Shown here piece after piece: positions 6,433 through 14,109 of a stretch of 17,809 nt of DNA; positions within the stretch are counted from its first letter, which is position 1; each line of letters starts with the position of its first letter. The position numbers and the translations under genes are program-made. The stretch lies in assembly GCA_007125835.1 (NCBI GenBank), contig SLCJ01000104.1, positions 1 through 17,809 on the forward strand. The letters run 5' to 3'. Below the pieces are notes generated by a model. The model did not search any database. It had not been told where the DNA came from and worked only from the letters and a program-made list of their open reading frames with translations. The DNA comes from Verrucomicrobiales bacterium. Its GTDB lineage: Bacteria > Verrucomicrobiota > Verrucomicrobiia > Verrucomicrobiales > SLCJ01.

Positions 6433-8154
6433 TCAATTGGCCCGATGCAAGGTGAGCTGGGGGAAGGGAATGGTCCATCCCTCGCGAACCGCCGTATCGA
6501 CCGCCACCCTCTGAACCAGGCGATGGAGCTGATTGAAGCGCTCCGCCACCGAACCATCCATGTCGATGCGGATGGCAATCTCAAGCGACGAGTCGTCGGC
6601 CTCGGCAAACTCGACACGGACCTGTTTGATGGTGTCCGCCCCATGGGCCTCGCCGATGGCCGTCGTCAGGGCTTCGCTGAGGATTTGCGGAATGCGGGTG
6701 GTGGACTCGGCGGCGTGCGCGTAATCGATGCCGAATTCAGACCGGATGCGGAATCCACGGGAGAGGTTGACCGGATGTAAATCGAGGAAGGCAAGAGCGG
6801 GAAAGGTTTTGGGGCTTGTGCCCCGCAGTTCGACCACGACCTGCTCAGGAGTTTGTGTGACCACCCGCCCGAAGGTGCCGTCGGAAAGCAACACCCATTC
6901 GCCCTTCCGGGTGGGGAACCATGGCTCGTCAGGAACAAACGGGCGCGAAAACTCACCGACAAGAAAGCGCAGCGGCAAACGTACGCGACTGCCCTCGAGT
7001 GCCGGATTTTCCAACTCGGCCACCATGCCGAGACGGTCGACCAAGTAGGGCAGACCATGGCGGAGGATGCGCTCACCCTCGCGCACCGTGCCGATGTTAA
7101 GGAGCAGGTTGAGCTGCTCAAGATAGGTCAGCAGGGTGTGGCGGCTCCCCCACACAGCGCCGACCAATAACAGAGTAACTAATGTGAGCAACAACCAGTC
7201 GCCGCGAATGTAAAAGACGAGAAGGGCGGCTGCCAAGGCAAGCAAGCTGCTGGCCAATGCCGCCACAAATCCGGTGAGCCGCGCAAAAAATCGCGTGCCG
7301 CCGCCGGTGCCGGCTTCCCACCGGCGAGACACGATTTTGTAGAGCAGGCGACTGAGCCAAAACACGGCAACAAAGGCCGCTGCCGCGCCAACGAGGTTGA
7401 TTCCGCGCGTGCGCCAAAACGAGCGTCCCAAGTCGGAAACGGTTTCCAGCGTGGATCGGGTTTCGCGCTCCTTCACGGCCAGGCGTCCTTCCAACAGGTG
7501 GATCTGACTGGCCGCCTCGCGCTGACGCGCCTCCCAATCACGCACGATGGTCGCCAGATGCTCGGCGAGGGCCGACGGGGTGTCATCGGCCTCTTGCAGG
7601 CGAACCAAGCGCTCGCGCACCTCAGCGGCATCGGCCTCGCGCTCCCGCCACGTGCGGAGATTGGCCCGCATCTCCTCGATATCACGCGGCCCGGCTGTGG
7701 CATCACGCCATTCCCCGATCACGGGCTGCAACAGGTCGCGCAGGTCGTCTTGAAGGGTTCGCGGTTCGCCAGGTTCCTCCGTCTGCCCAGCATCGTCGAC
7801 ACCAGTGGCCCAGATGCGGAGGTCGCGCCGGAGGTTTGCTAGGCGCTCCTCCTGGCGGTGAATCAACCCCTCCAGCTCGGTGGCGGCTGGCCCCGGCGGA
7901 GTTTGCTCCAGAGTCTCCCGCATCTCGCGAAGCTCGGCATCGGCCTCCTGCACCAGCGCGTGCAGCGAGAGTAGGGTCGAATCGGCGGTTTGGGTTGCGA
8001 CGGCTTCGGGAGCCTCGCCAGCCAGGCCGGGCACCGGGGCATCGTCCGGCTCGCCGGAAACCGGTGCCGCTGCCAGCGCGATCATGGCGGCGACCGCCGA
8101 CAGCCACCGCAGCAGCCGACTCCGGCGATCCATTCCCTGGGACGCGTTTTTCAT
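6433..8154 (-). CDS. MscS-type mechanosensitive ion channel with long periplasmic coiled coil
   Basis: About 573 residues from the ATG at 8154. A signal peptide (about 1-34, ending near AAAPVSG) is followed by a predicted periplasmic, Glu/Arg/Ala-rich coiled coil (about 60-240) and three hydrophobic segments (about 252-275, 291-316 and 318-340). After these come a MscS beta-domain-like stretch ('GEWVLLSDGTFGRVV', about 418-460) and the cytoplasmic alpha/beta domain ending in 'VREGWTIPFPQLTLH', the classic MscS C-terminal motif. Such channels open under membrane tension to release solutes during osmotic downshock. The large N-terminal domain makes it more like MscK/YbdG-type relatives than minimal MscS. 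GAGGGG abuts the ATG at 8154; starts at 8178 and 8133 are alternatives. It begins 64 bp after gatA and is probably co-transcribed. Confidence 0.85.
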   Translation of the reverse strand: MKNASQGMDRRSRLLRWLSAVAAMIALAAAPVSGEPDDAPVPGLAGEAPEAVATQTADSTLLSLHALVQEADAELREMRETLEQTPPGPAATELEGLIHRQEERLANLRRDLRIWATGVDDAGQTEEPGEPRTLQDDLRDLLQPVIGEWRDATAGPRDIEEMRANLRTWREREADAAEVRERLVRLQEADDTPSALAEHLATIVRDWEARQREAASQIHLLEGRLAVKERETRSTLETVSDLGRSFWRTRGINLVGAAAAFVAVFWLSRLLYKIVSRRWEAGTGGGTRFFARLTGFVAALASSLLALAAALLVFYIRGDWLLLTLVTLLLVGAVWGSRHTLLTYLEQLNLLLNIGTVREGERILRHGLPYLVDRLGMVAELENPALEGSRVRLPLRFLVGEFSRPFVPDEPWFPTRKGEWVLLSDGTFGRVVTQTPEQVVVELRGTSPKTFPALAFLDLHPVNLSRGFRIRSEFGIDYAHAAESTTRIPQILSEALTTAIGEAHGADTIKQVRVEFAEADDSSLEIAIRIDMDGSVAERFNQLHRLVQRVAVDTAVREGWTIPFPQLTLHRAN

Positions 8155-8197
8155 CCCCTCAATCCAACAGGGAACCACGGCAAACGCAAGCGGGAAT

Positions 8198-8218
8198 GTG
8201 AGGCAGCAAAGCCCTCAC
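8198..8218 (-). other. Hairpin directly after the gatA stop codon
   Basis: GTGAGG (8198-8203) and CCTCAC (8213-8218) form a perfect 6-bp stem with a 9-nt loop, beginning at the base next to the gatA stop. On the minus strand no T-run follows, so it is not a standard terminator; it may protect the 3' end or attenuate transcription into the channel gene. Confidence 0.35.
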
Positions 8219-9673
8219 CTAGTCCTCCTTGTACGGAAATTGTTGGTGCCACGGAGTCGTCGATTCGTAGGCCTTGGCCGCGCGCAGCAGCGAGGCCTCG
8301 GCAAATGCCCGGCCCGTGATTTGGATGCCCACCGGCAGCGGGCGCTCGTCCACCGTGAAACCAGCGGGAACACTGATGGATGGCAGGCCGGCGAGGTTGG
8401 CCGGGATTGTGAACAGGTCCGAGAGATACATCGACACCGGATCACTTGTCCGGTCGCCCAAGGGGAAGGCCGGCTCCGGTGCCGTCGGGGTGAGGATGAA
8501 ATCCGCGCGCGAGAATGCGGTCGCATACTCGCGGCGCAGCAGCGACCTCACTTTGAGCGCGGTTTGATAATAAGCGTCATAAAATCCGGAACTGAGAACG
8601 AAGGTGCCTAACAGGATGCGACGTTTGACCTCCGGCCCGAAGCCCCCCTCGCGGCTGCGTGTGTGAAGATCCAGAGTGTCGGCTGGACTCTCGCAGCGAA
8701 GGCCGTAGCGGACGCCGTCGAAACGCGCCAGGTTGGTCGAGGCCTCGGCGGGCGCTATCACGTAGTAGGCCGCCACCGCGTGCGTGCTGGCCGGAAGGTC
8801 GACGTCGCACAACTCGGCTCCGAGCGAGCGCAGGTGGTCACACGCTTCATCGAAAACCTTGAGCACGGAAGGAGCGACGGCTTCACGGTCCATTTCACGC
8901 GGGATTCCGAAGGTGATGCCCTTGAGGTCCTCCACGCTTCCGGGGACTAAGGAGTCGACCGGCTCCCGCGCCGATGTCGAATCATGCGGGTCGTGGCCAG
9001 CCATGATCTCAAGCAACAGCGCCGCATCATCCACCGTGCGCGACAAAGGGCCGATCTGGTCCAGCGAAGAAGCATAAGCAACCAAACCGTAGCGGGAAAC
9101 ACGCCCGTAGGTCGGCTTCATGCCCACCACTCCGCAAAAAGACGCCGGCTGACGAATCGATCCTCCGGTGTCGGAGCCCAGCGCCGCCAGCGCCGTGCCA
9201 TCCGCCACCGCCGCCGCCGACCCCCCGCTCGATCCACCCGGCACGCGAGTCGGGTCCCACGGATTGGTCGTCGCTTGAAGCGCGCTGTTTTCCGTGGACG
9301 AACCCATCGCGAATTCATCCATGTTCAAGCGCCCGAAAAATGTGGCTCCAGCTCGCCGCAGACGCACCGCCGCCGTGGCATCGTATGGCGCAGTGTATTT
9401 CCCGGCGAGAAAACGCGACCCACACGAGCAAGGGTGGCCCAGCACGTTGATGTTGTCCTTGATCGCAATCGGCAGGCCCGCAAGAGGTGTCTCCGGATCG
9501 AAGTTCTCCACCTCGGCCAACGCCCGCTCGGTATCGGCTTGCAGAAACGCGCGGGTGCCGCTGTCACGGGCGGCAATCCGCTCCGCCAGCGCCGTGACGA
9601 CCTCGCGAGGGTGGATTTCCTTGCGGCGGATCAGGTCGCGCAGTGAGAAAAGGGATGCAGTTGAAAGGTCCAT
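8219..9673 (-). CDS. gatA: Asp-tRNA(Asn)/Glu-tRNA(Gln) amidotransferase subunit A
   Basis: A 484-residue amidase-signature enzyme. GatA hydrolyses glutamine and supplies ammonia to GatB, which amidates Glu on tRNA-Gln (and Asp on tRNA-Asn) in the cytosol. The Ser-cisSer-Lys triad is complete: Lys72 in 'LPIAIKDNINV', Ser148 in 'RVPGGSSGGSAAAVA' and the nucleophile Ser172 in 'GSDTGGSIRQPASFCG'. The family-typical 'GRLNMDEFAMGSSTENSA' and 'KPTYGRVSRYGLVAYASSLDQIGP' distinguish GatA from other amidases. Length and ATG start are standard. It follows gatC by 57 bp on the same strand. gatB is not in the window and must be elsewhere for a working GatCAB complex. Confidence 0.97.
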   Translation of the reverse strand: MDLSTASLFSLRDLIRRKEIHPREVVTALAERIAARDSGTRAFLQADTERALAEVENFDPETPLAGLPIAIKDNINVLGHPCSCGSRFLAGKYTAPYDATAAVRLRRAGATFFGRLNMDEFAMGSSTENSALQATTNPWDPTRVPGGSSGGSAAAVADGTALAALGSDTGGSIRQPASFCGVVGMKPTYGRVSRYGLVAYASSLDQIGPLSRTVDDAALLLEIMAGHDPHDSTSAREPVDSLVPGSVEDLKGITFGIPREMDREAVAPSVLKVFDEACDHLRSLGAELCDVDLPASTHAVAAYYVIAPAEASTNLARFDGVRYGLRCESPADTLDLHTRSREGGFGPEVKRRILLGTFVLSSGFYDAYYQTALKVRSLLRREYATAFSRADFILTPTAPEPAFPLGDRTSDPVSMYLSDLFTIPANLAGLPSISVPAGFTVDERPLPVGIQITGRAFAEASLLRAAKAYESTTPWHQQFPYKED

Positions 9674-9730
9674 GAGTCAAAAATCAGAGCAAAATCAAAA
9701 CAGAAAATAAGCAGGGGCGCGGGTGGGACG

Positions 9731-10018
9731 TCAATCGACATCAAGCACCCGGGGCACCGAAAATTGCTCGCGGGCGGCGGCAGGGGCGTTGGCAATCGCC
9801 TCCCCGGCTCCCAGACCGGGATGCGCCTCGTCGTCCCGCAGCAGGTCGGCGCAAAGGGGAGGAGCCGCGTCGTACGTGTCCTCGGGCAGGTCAAGACTGC
9901 GGATCGAGTCAATCAAGGTCATCACACGATCAAGCTGCCCCTCAAAGACGCTGATTTCATGGGCGTCAAGGTCGAGACGGGAAAGTTTCGCGAGGTGTTC
10001 CAGAGAAAGCCGGGTCAT
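9731..10018 (-). CDS. gatC: Asp-tRNA(Asn)/Glu-tRNA(Gln) amidotransferase subunit C
   Basis: A 95-residue GatC. The protein wraps around GatA and GatB and is needed to fold or stabilise the complex. The N-terminal helix 'HLAKLSRLDLDAHEISVFEGQLDRVMTLIDSI' has the classic GatC pattern (VxxlaxLaRLxl...e...l..ql..Il..vd.l), and 'FSVPRVLDVD' matches the conserved C-terminal 'F.VPrVl' segment. Length is standard. It precedes gatA by 57 bp, the usual gatCA order, and follows the DUF4013-like gene by 76 bp, so the three may share a transcript. Confidence 0.95.
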   Translation of the reverse strand: MTRLSLEHLAKLSRLDLDAHEISVFEGQLDRVMTLIDSIRSLDLPEDTYDAAPPLCADLLRDDEAHPGLGAGEAIANAPAAAREQFSVPRVLDVD

Positions 10019-10094
10019 GACGCATTCTGGCAGCGGGACGGCTCCGAATCAAATGGCAATGCCGGAGATTTTTGCCAATTTCCACGAGTAGGTA

Positions 10095-10784
10095 CTATAG
10101 CCAAGCCAACTCCTCCTCACGCTCACGATAAAGCACACCAAGAGCACGGGCCGAGGCCATGTAGAGGTAAACAAAAAGAATCGGCTCGATGAATATCCAT
10201 GCCAACAAAGCACCACGCAGACCGCTGGTCTCAACCGCAAGCGAAAGAAGCCATTCCTCGACAAACAACTTCACCACCACCAGCAAACCCAATAACAGCA
10301 AGGTGATAACATAAAGGCCACCAGTGCGCAGGATGGCAGGCACCACTATGTGTGGGCCGATGGCGCTCACGCGCCCCAGAACCACCATGGCCAAGACCGC
10401 CATGGGAAAATAAATGAGCCCTCCGATAATCAACAGAGTCTCGATCGTCGGGTCCGGACCATCGGAGGCCAGCGCGGCGTAAAGGATCGCGGGGAGAAAA
10501 CAGATGAAGATTGCGAATAGCAATTGAATGAGCGGCCACAGAAGGTCCTCGAAAATGTTGCTGCTCTCCGGAAACATCGGCGCCTCTTCCGCGCCGGTCG
10601 CGCTCGATCGGATCAACTGAAACCAAACCGCAGCCAGATAACCGTGGACCAGGAAATACACGATGAAGCCGAAAGGAACAAACACCGCGAATTTTACCGC
10701 GATGAGCATGATCACCACCCAAATCGCAAAATGCTTGCCACTGCCGCGAAAGCAATAACCCAGAATGTCGGACAAAATTCTCAT
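10095..10784 (-). CDS. DUF4013-like multi-pass membrane protein
   Basis: A 229-residue, very hydrophobic protein of unknown function. Hydrophobic blocks lie at about residues 18-50, 82-106, 113-136, 150-172 and 190-210. The segment 'GYLAAVWFQLIRSSATGAEEAPMFPE' followed by 'IFEDLLWPLIQLLFAIFICFLPAILYA' resembles the start of DUF4013 proteins, where a conserved 'P.F.....lf..Gl' loop precedes a helix; this is recognition by eye. Start at the ATG at 10784. It is the first gene of a minus-strand run with gatC, gatA and the MscS channel, so it could be part of that operon. No catalytic motif is visible. Confidence 0.65.
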   Translation of the reverse strand: MRILSDILGYCFRGSGKHFAIWVVIMLIAVKFAVFVPFGFIVYFLVHGYLAAVWFQLIRSSATGAEEAPMFPESSNIFEDLLWPLIQLLFAIFICFLPAILYAALASDGPDPTIETLLIIGGLIYFPMAVLAMVVLGRVSAIGPHIVVPAILRTGGLYVITLLLLGLLVVVKLFVEEWLLSLAVETSGLRGALLAWIFIEPILFVYLYMASARALGVLYREREEELAWL

Positions 10785-11091
10785 GGCAAGCGAGGAGTAG
10801 CGGGTGGTAATGGGCGTATCTCAGTGCGGCGTGCGAGAGGGCGGATCCCATTCGAAAGAAAATCCCGAACAACCGGACCACTTCCCTCCCGGCTCGCCAT
10901 AGCATGATTGTCACGCTCAATCAACCCAGATTAGGAAATTGTCGGCTGTGAGCAGCCGGCCAATACGCCGCGCGACGACACGCTGATCCAAATAGCAGGT
11001 CCAGTAAAGTCTACAATTTAACCCGCCTAAAATAAGCGCACAGGAATGCCTGCACGAGACACAGGCGCTGAAGAAAACACGCGCCTCCAAT
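10785..11091. other. 307-bp intergenic region with one stem-loop
   Basis: No convincing gene on either strand; small frames here lack family features. GTCGGCTG (10941-10948) and CAGCCGGC (10953-10960) form an 8-bp stem (one T-G) with a TGAG loop. It lies about 130 bp past the end of the PEP-CTERM gene on the minus strand and is followed there only by a weak AATTT, so a terminator role is uncertain. Confidence 0.45.
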
Positions 11092-11910
11092 CTACGATCT
11101 GCGGCGCCGGGCCAAAAAGGTGAATGCCAACCCGGGAAGGAGGAACAGAGCAGCCGAGGGTTCCGGGATCGAGGCTTGGAAAATGATTTGCTCCCTCGAG
11201 AGCGTGGTGTCAAAGATTTTCAATTCGTCAATCAGCCCGTTGAAGGAGTCGGTGTCGTTGGCGTTTCCTCCAATCCTGAAATCAGATACCGTCGGCGCGT
11301 TCACTGCTGAACTCGCAGTGAACACCGAGTTGCCGTTGATGAAAACCTCCACCCCACCATCATCGTAGGTAAATGCCAAATGCTGCCACTGGTTGTTGGA
11401 GGAGGGGGCGTTTCCGGAACGGAGATCGGCGACGTTGAACGCAGTGAAGATGACCTGATCCACATTCGAGAGACCAACACCCCAACCATTAGGCAGACCC
11501 GTGGAGAAGATTCTGTGGTTTGAGGCCGCCCCTATATTTGCATTAACCCAGGCCATCACCGTAAACGAGCCGACCGATCCGCCTGGAGCCAGACCGGCGA
11601 TGATGCTCGGCGCGCCAATCGAAAAATACCCGGCGCTGGCACGCTCGAAAGCAATCGCCTGGCCGAAAGCGGTGGCCACTTCCGGTGTCAGGATGATCGC
11701 TCCATAAGTTCCCGCTGGAACCGATGCCTGACCGTAAGTGAGACCCGTGGGAGAGGCCGTGCCGACAATTCCCGCAACCTGATCGGTGATGTTGCCAGAG
11801 GCCTCATCCATCGTCCAGTGGGCAATCAAAGAGGAGTGGCTAAGGGGTGCTGCGACCAAAAGCACCGCAACAACGCAGAATGCGGCCAAAGAGCTGATGG
11901 GTGATTTCAT
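11092..11910 (-). CDS. LamG-domain protein with PEP-CTERM sorting signal
   Basis: A 272-residue exported protein. A signal peptide (about 1-26, hydrophobic FCVVAVLLVAAPLS) is followed by one LamG/concanavalin-like domain (about 28-245). LamG motifs are 'LIAHWTMDEASGNITDQ', 'SFTVMAWVNA', 'NQWQHLAFTYDDG', 'VEVFINGNSVF' and 'FNGLIDELKIFDTTLS'. The last 25 residues form a textbook PEP-CTERM signal: Pro-Glu-Pro at 249-251, a hydrophobic helix (AALFLLPGLAFTFLA) and a terminal RRRRS. PEP-CTERM proteins are cleaved and anchored or released by exosortase in bacteria that make exopolysaccharide; no exosortase gene is in the window. The ATG at 11910 is the natural start. There is no strong Shine-Dalgarno site and no operon partner. 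Confidence 0.92.
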   Translation of the reverse strand: MKSPISSLAAFCVVAVLLVAAPLSHSSLIAHWTMDEASGNITDQVAGIVGTASPTGLTYGQASVPAGTYGAIILTPEVATAFGQAIAFERASAGYFSIGAPSIIAGLAPGGSVGSFTVMAWVNANIGAASNHRIFSTGLPNGWGVGLSNVDQVIFTAFNVADLRSGNAPSSNNQWQHLAFTYDDGGVEVFINGNSVFTASSAVNAPTVSDFRIGGNANDTDSFNGLIDELKIFDTTLSREQIIFQASIPEPSAALFLLPGLAFTFLARRRRS

Positions 11911-12199
11911 TTTCGAGCGATGGCTTGGTGGGGTGACTTATTGCAGTGGCCGGAACTGGCGCAAACGCACCAGAGGCCTGGCGCAGGCGAGCCTTTCACG
12001 GCACATGGGCCCATGGAAATCGAACTCCACATGCCTCTACCCCAATGGTATGCAACGCGCCGGCGGAGTCAATATGTTTTTCTACCGCGCGCATCAAATG
12101 CCACCCCACTCATGCCGATGCGGAACCGCAGAACCATGCTCTCGCTCTCCGAAATACGTCGCGCTGCATGGGACAAAACCGGGAAATACTGGGACAGGA

Positions 12200-12284
12200 T
12201 GGTGGGCAGGGCTGGATTCGAACCAGCGAAGGCATAGCCAGCAGATTTACAGTCTGCCCCGTTTGACCGCTCCGGAACCTACCC
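12200..12284 (-). tRNA. tRNA-Tyr (anticodon GUA)
   Basis: On the minus strand the acceptor GGGTAGG pairs with CCTGCCC (one G-U), the anticodon stem GCAGA/TCTGC encloses CTGTAAA with anticodon GTA, and a long class II variable arm precedes the T-arm GCTGG-TTCGAAT-CCAGC. Discriminator A is at 12203, and CCA is encoded at 12202-12200. The long variable arm is expected of bacterial tRNA-Tyr. Confidence 0.95.
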
Positions 12285-12330
12285 GTTGTCCCTCGAAACT
12301 CCACAGAGTTTTCACCCCATGGCGGCGCTC

Positions 12331-12358
12331 AACATAGCACGCCCAACCACAGAGGCAA
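12331..12358 (-). promoter_or_regulatory. Possible promoter of tRNA-Tyr
   Basis: Reading the minus strand, TTGCCT (12358-12353) and TATGTT (12336-12331) are 16 nt apart, each with 4 of 6 consensus matches. The tRNA starts 46 nt further on, a longer leader than for tRNA-Gln, so support is modest. Confidence 0.35.
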
Positions 12359-12440
12359 GACAAAAATACAAAATCAACCCTTTAGGGCCGGGAGCCAAAT
12401 TTTGATTTGCGTTTTGGTTTTCCGGCGGCATTGTTCTGGC

Positions 12441-13421
12441 ATGCGGAGGCCCAGAGCATTGGCGGACCCGGGACGGCCGGGATTGTATCACGTGTGTTCC
12501 CGCGTGGTGGACCGGCGCGTGATCTTTGGCGACCGCGAGCGGCGCAGATTCATGGCGCTGATCAAAGGCGGGGCGGCGTTTGCCGGGGTGGAGGTGGTCA
12601 CGTGGTGCTTGATGGGAAACCACTTCCATTTGCTGGTCCGCGTGCCTGTTGTGGATGCCGAGTCTTTCACGGACGAAGAGGTGTTCGAGCGGATGGAACA
12701 CCTCTACAGTCCTCCGAGGATCCGTCATTTCCAGGGAATTTGGGAACGTATGGGGAATGACGCGGCCCGTCGTGGCTTTCTGGGGCCGTTTCGAGCACGC
12801 ATGGGGAATCTGAGTGACTTCGTCAAGACGCTCAAGCAGCGTTTCACGCAGTGGTTCAACCTACGGAACAATCGTGAGGGCACATTATGGGAGGGACGTT
12901 TTCATAGCGTGATGCTTTCGCACAATGAGACGGATGATGGCCAGGGGTTGGGGGTGCTCGCGCGTTTTGTGGCAGGCTACATTGACCTGAATCCGGTGCG
13001 GGCCAAGGTGGTAGCGGGTGCCGATCAGAGTGATTGGAGTGGTTATGGATCGGCGTTGCGTGGGGATCGGGAGGGGCTGGCCGGGTTGCGGCTTCTTTGG
13101 GGTGCGCAGGTGACCCGTGAACTGGACGATGGGACGCTTCTCGATCTTCATGCAGGGATGCTTGAAAGGGCGCGTTTCAGAGACAGGGAGCGGGCGGATG
13201 GCGGGGACACGATCGCCAGCTCAAAGCGCGGCAGGGTGGCCTCGGGTCTGGATATGAAGGAGGGGGCTTCTGGAGTCGAGGGTGAATCCTCACGCAAGGC
13301 GAGATCCGGGGGGGACGAGAGATTGGAGGCCCGTTTGTTTCCCTTGATGGGCGTGCGTTGTGAGGATCTCACCAAAGGGTGGGCATTGGGTGGACGCTGG
13401 ATGGCCTCGCGGAGTCAATGA
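12441..13421 (+). CDS. IS200-like Y1/HUH transposase (RAYT-type)
   Basis: A 326-residue protein of the Y1 transposase superfamily, whose members nick and rejoin single-stranded DNA at hairpins through a tyrosine. The HUH metal motif is His61-Phe-His63 in 'WCLMGNHFHLLVRVP'. The likely catalytic tyrosine is Tyr180 in 'FVAGYIDLNPVRAKVV', a hallmark of REP-associated transposases. 'YHVCSRVVDRRVIFGDRERRRF' and 'LKQRFTQWFNLRNNREGTLWEGRFHSV' are also typical. The first 240 residues look intact; the last 85 are charged and low-complexity and I do not recognise a domain. The ATG at 12441 is preferred to the upstream 12402 start because homology begins at RPRALADPGRPGLYHV. No terminal inverted repeats were found, so it is probably a domesticated or single-copy gene, not a complete insertion sequence. 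Confidence 0.88.
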   Translation: MRRPRALADPGRPGLYHVCSRVVDRRVIFGDRERRRFMALIKGGAAFAGVEVVTWCLMGNHFHLLVRVPVVDAESFTDEEVFERMEHLYSPPRIRHFQGIWERMGNDAARRGFLGPFRARMGNLSDFVKTLKQRFTQWFNLRNNREGTLWEGRFHSVMLSHNETDDGQGLGVLARFVAGYIDLNPVRAKVVAGADQSDWSGYGSALRGDREGLAGLRLLWGAQVTRELDDGTLLDLHAGMLERARFRDRERADGGDTIASSKRGRVASGLDMKEGASGVEGESSRKARSGGDERLEARLFPLMGVRCEDLTKGWALGGRWMASRSQ

Positions 13422-13835
13422 GCGGGGAACGTTTGGAGCGGGGGAGGCGGGTCGTCTGAGAGTCGGGTGACTTGCTCGGCTTTTGGGGTGAGGTCTGGAG
13501 TCCTGGCGGGTATCTGTGTTTCCGCGTGGGCCTGAGCACTCGATGCGGTGGCAGGGCTGACCAAGGGCGCTGCCCGGGCTCCACAGCTTGCCAGTTCGAT
13601 GCCGCAGGCGCAAGGTTCCCTTACCGGCAGGCTGGACTCGTTCCCTTACCGGCAGGCTGGACTCCTCGCTTAGGATTTTCGTTTTCGGGCCGTGGGATGC
13701 GGGGGAGTGGTCATTCTTGGCGCTCCTGTGGGCTTGGCAGGTGTTTGATAGTTGTGGGGCGTGGGAGTGCGGCGGACCGGGGCGGGAAGCAACAAAAATT
13801 CGGAATTTTGGGGTCAGGAAATAAAGAAGGGAAAG
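13422..13835. other. 414-bp intergenic region after the transposase
   Basis: No supported gene. Frames crossing it (plus-strand 13472-13927, minus-strand 13290-14057) have no recognisable motifs and look like translated non-coding DNA. It contains the tandem 25-mer at 13615-13664 and a GGCAG...CTGCC hairpin near 13550-13580, and becomes AT-rich from about 13790. Confidence 0.5.
13615..13664. repeat. Perfect tandem duplication of a 25-bp unit
   Basis: The unit starting GTTCCCTTACCGG and ending GCTGGACTC occurs twice head to tail (13615-13639 and 13640-13664) with no mismatch. A partial inverted relative (GGAGTCCTGGCGGGTA) lies about 130 bp upstream near 13497. No coding role is apparent. Confidence 0.9.
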
Positions 13836-13866
13836 TTTGTTCATTTTTATTTGAACAAAGTATGCT
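13836..13866 (+). promoter_or_regulatory. AT-rich inverted repeat in a possible promoter (operator candidate)
   Basis: TTTGTTCA (13836-13843) and TGAACAAA (13852-13859) form a perfect 8-bp inverted repeat with an 8-nt AT-only centre, in an otherwise GC-rich genome. TTGTTC (13837-13842) and TATGCT (13861-13866), 18 nt apart, could be -35 and -10 boxes (3/6 and 4/6 matches), placing the inverted repeat on the promoter as a repressor site would be. No factor is assigned. Confidence 0.45.
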
Positions 13867-13934
13867 CCGAGGCTACAGAGTCCGGAGAGACGGGGCACCT
13901 GCGGCTTGGAGGGGTGCGATGATGTGAAGACGAT

Positions 13935-14006
13935 ACCCAGAACCGGTGGTCTGGTCGGCGGAGCCGACAATCCGACCACGGGCGGCAGCGTGGCGATTTC
14001 CTGGGT
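13935..14006 (+). ncRNA. Structured leader or small RNA candidate
   Basis: Three nested perfect helices can be drawn: ACCCAG/CTGGGT (13935-13940 with 14001-14006), GTGGTC/GACCAC (13946-13951 with 13974-13979) and GTCGGC/GCCGAC (13954-13959 with 13963-13968, loop GGA). The element sits between the possible promoter and the small membrane protein gene, so it could be a 5' leader element. It matches no riboswitch class that I recognise. GTGG ahead of the inner hairpin is also a REP-like feature. Confidence 0.35.
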
Positions 14007-14109
14007 GCTGATTTGGTTTGCGGCCGACTTGATCGATTTGGGCTTGTGTTCGGGCAATGGTTACGCTTTGTCTTGCGGTTGCTGCGAGTGGTGTATATCG
14101 TAGGGCTGT

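Noticed and set aside
12200..13421. tRNA-borne integrated element
   Set aside because: No integrase and no duplicated tRNA-Tyr 3' end were found; the transposase is on the 5' side of the tRNA.
13836..13859. LexA (SOS) box
   Set aside because: The half-sites look similar, but the 10-nt spacer does not match known LexA motifs and the downstream genes are not DNA-repair genes.
13836..13859. Rho-independent terminator
   Set aside because: The stem is AT-rich with no GC core and no following T-run, and no gene ends just upstream.
13290..14057. Long minus-strand open frame (255 codons) over the end of the transposase gene and the non-coding region
   Set aside because: It is antisense to the transposase 3' end, has Pro/Ser/Arg-rich composition typical of shadow frames in GC-rich DNA, and shows no motif.
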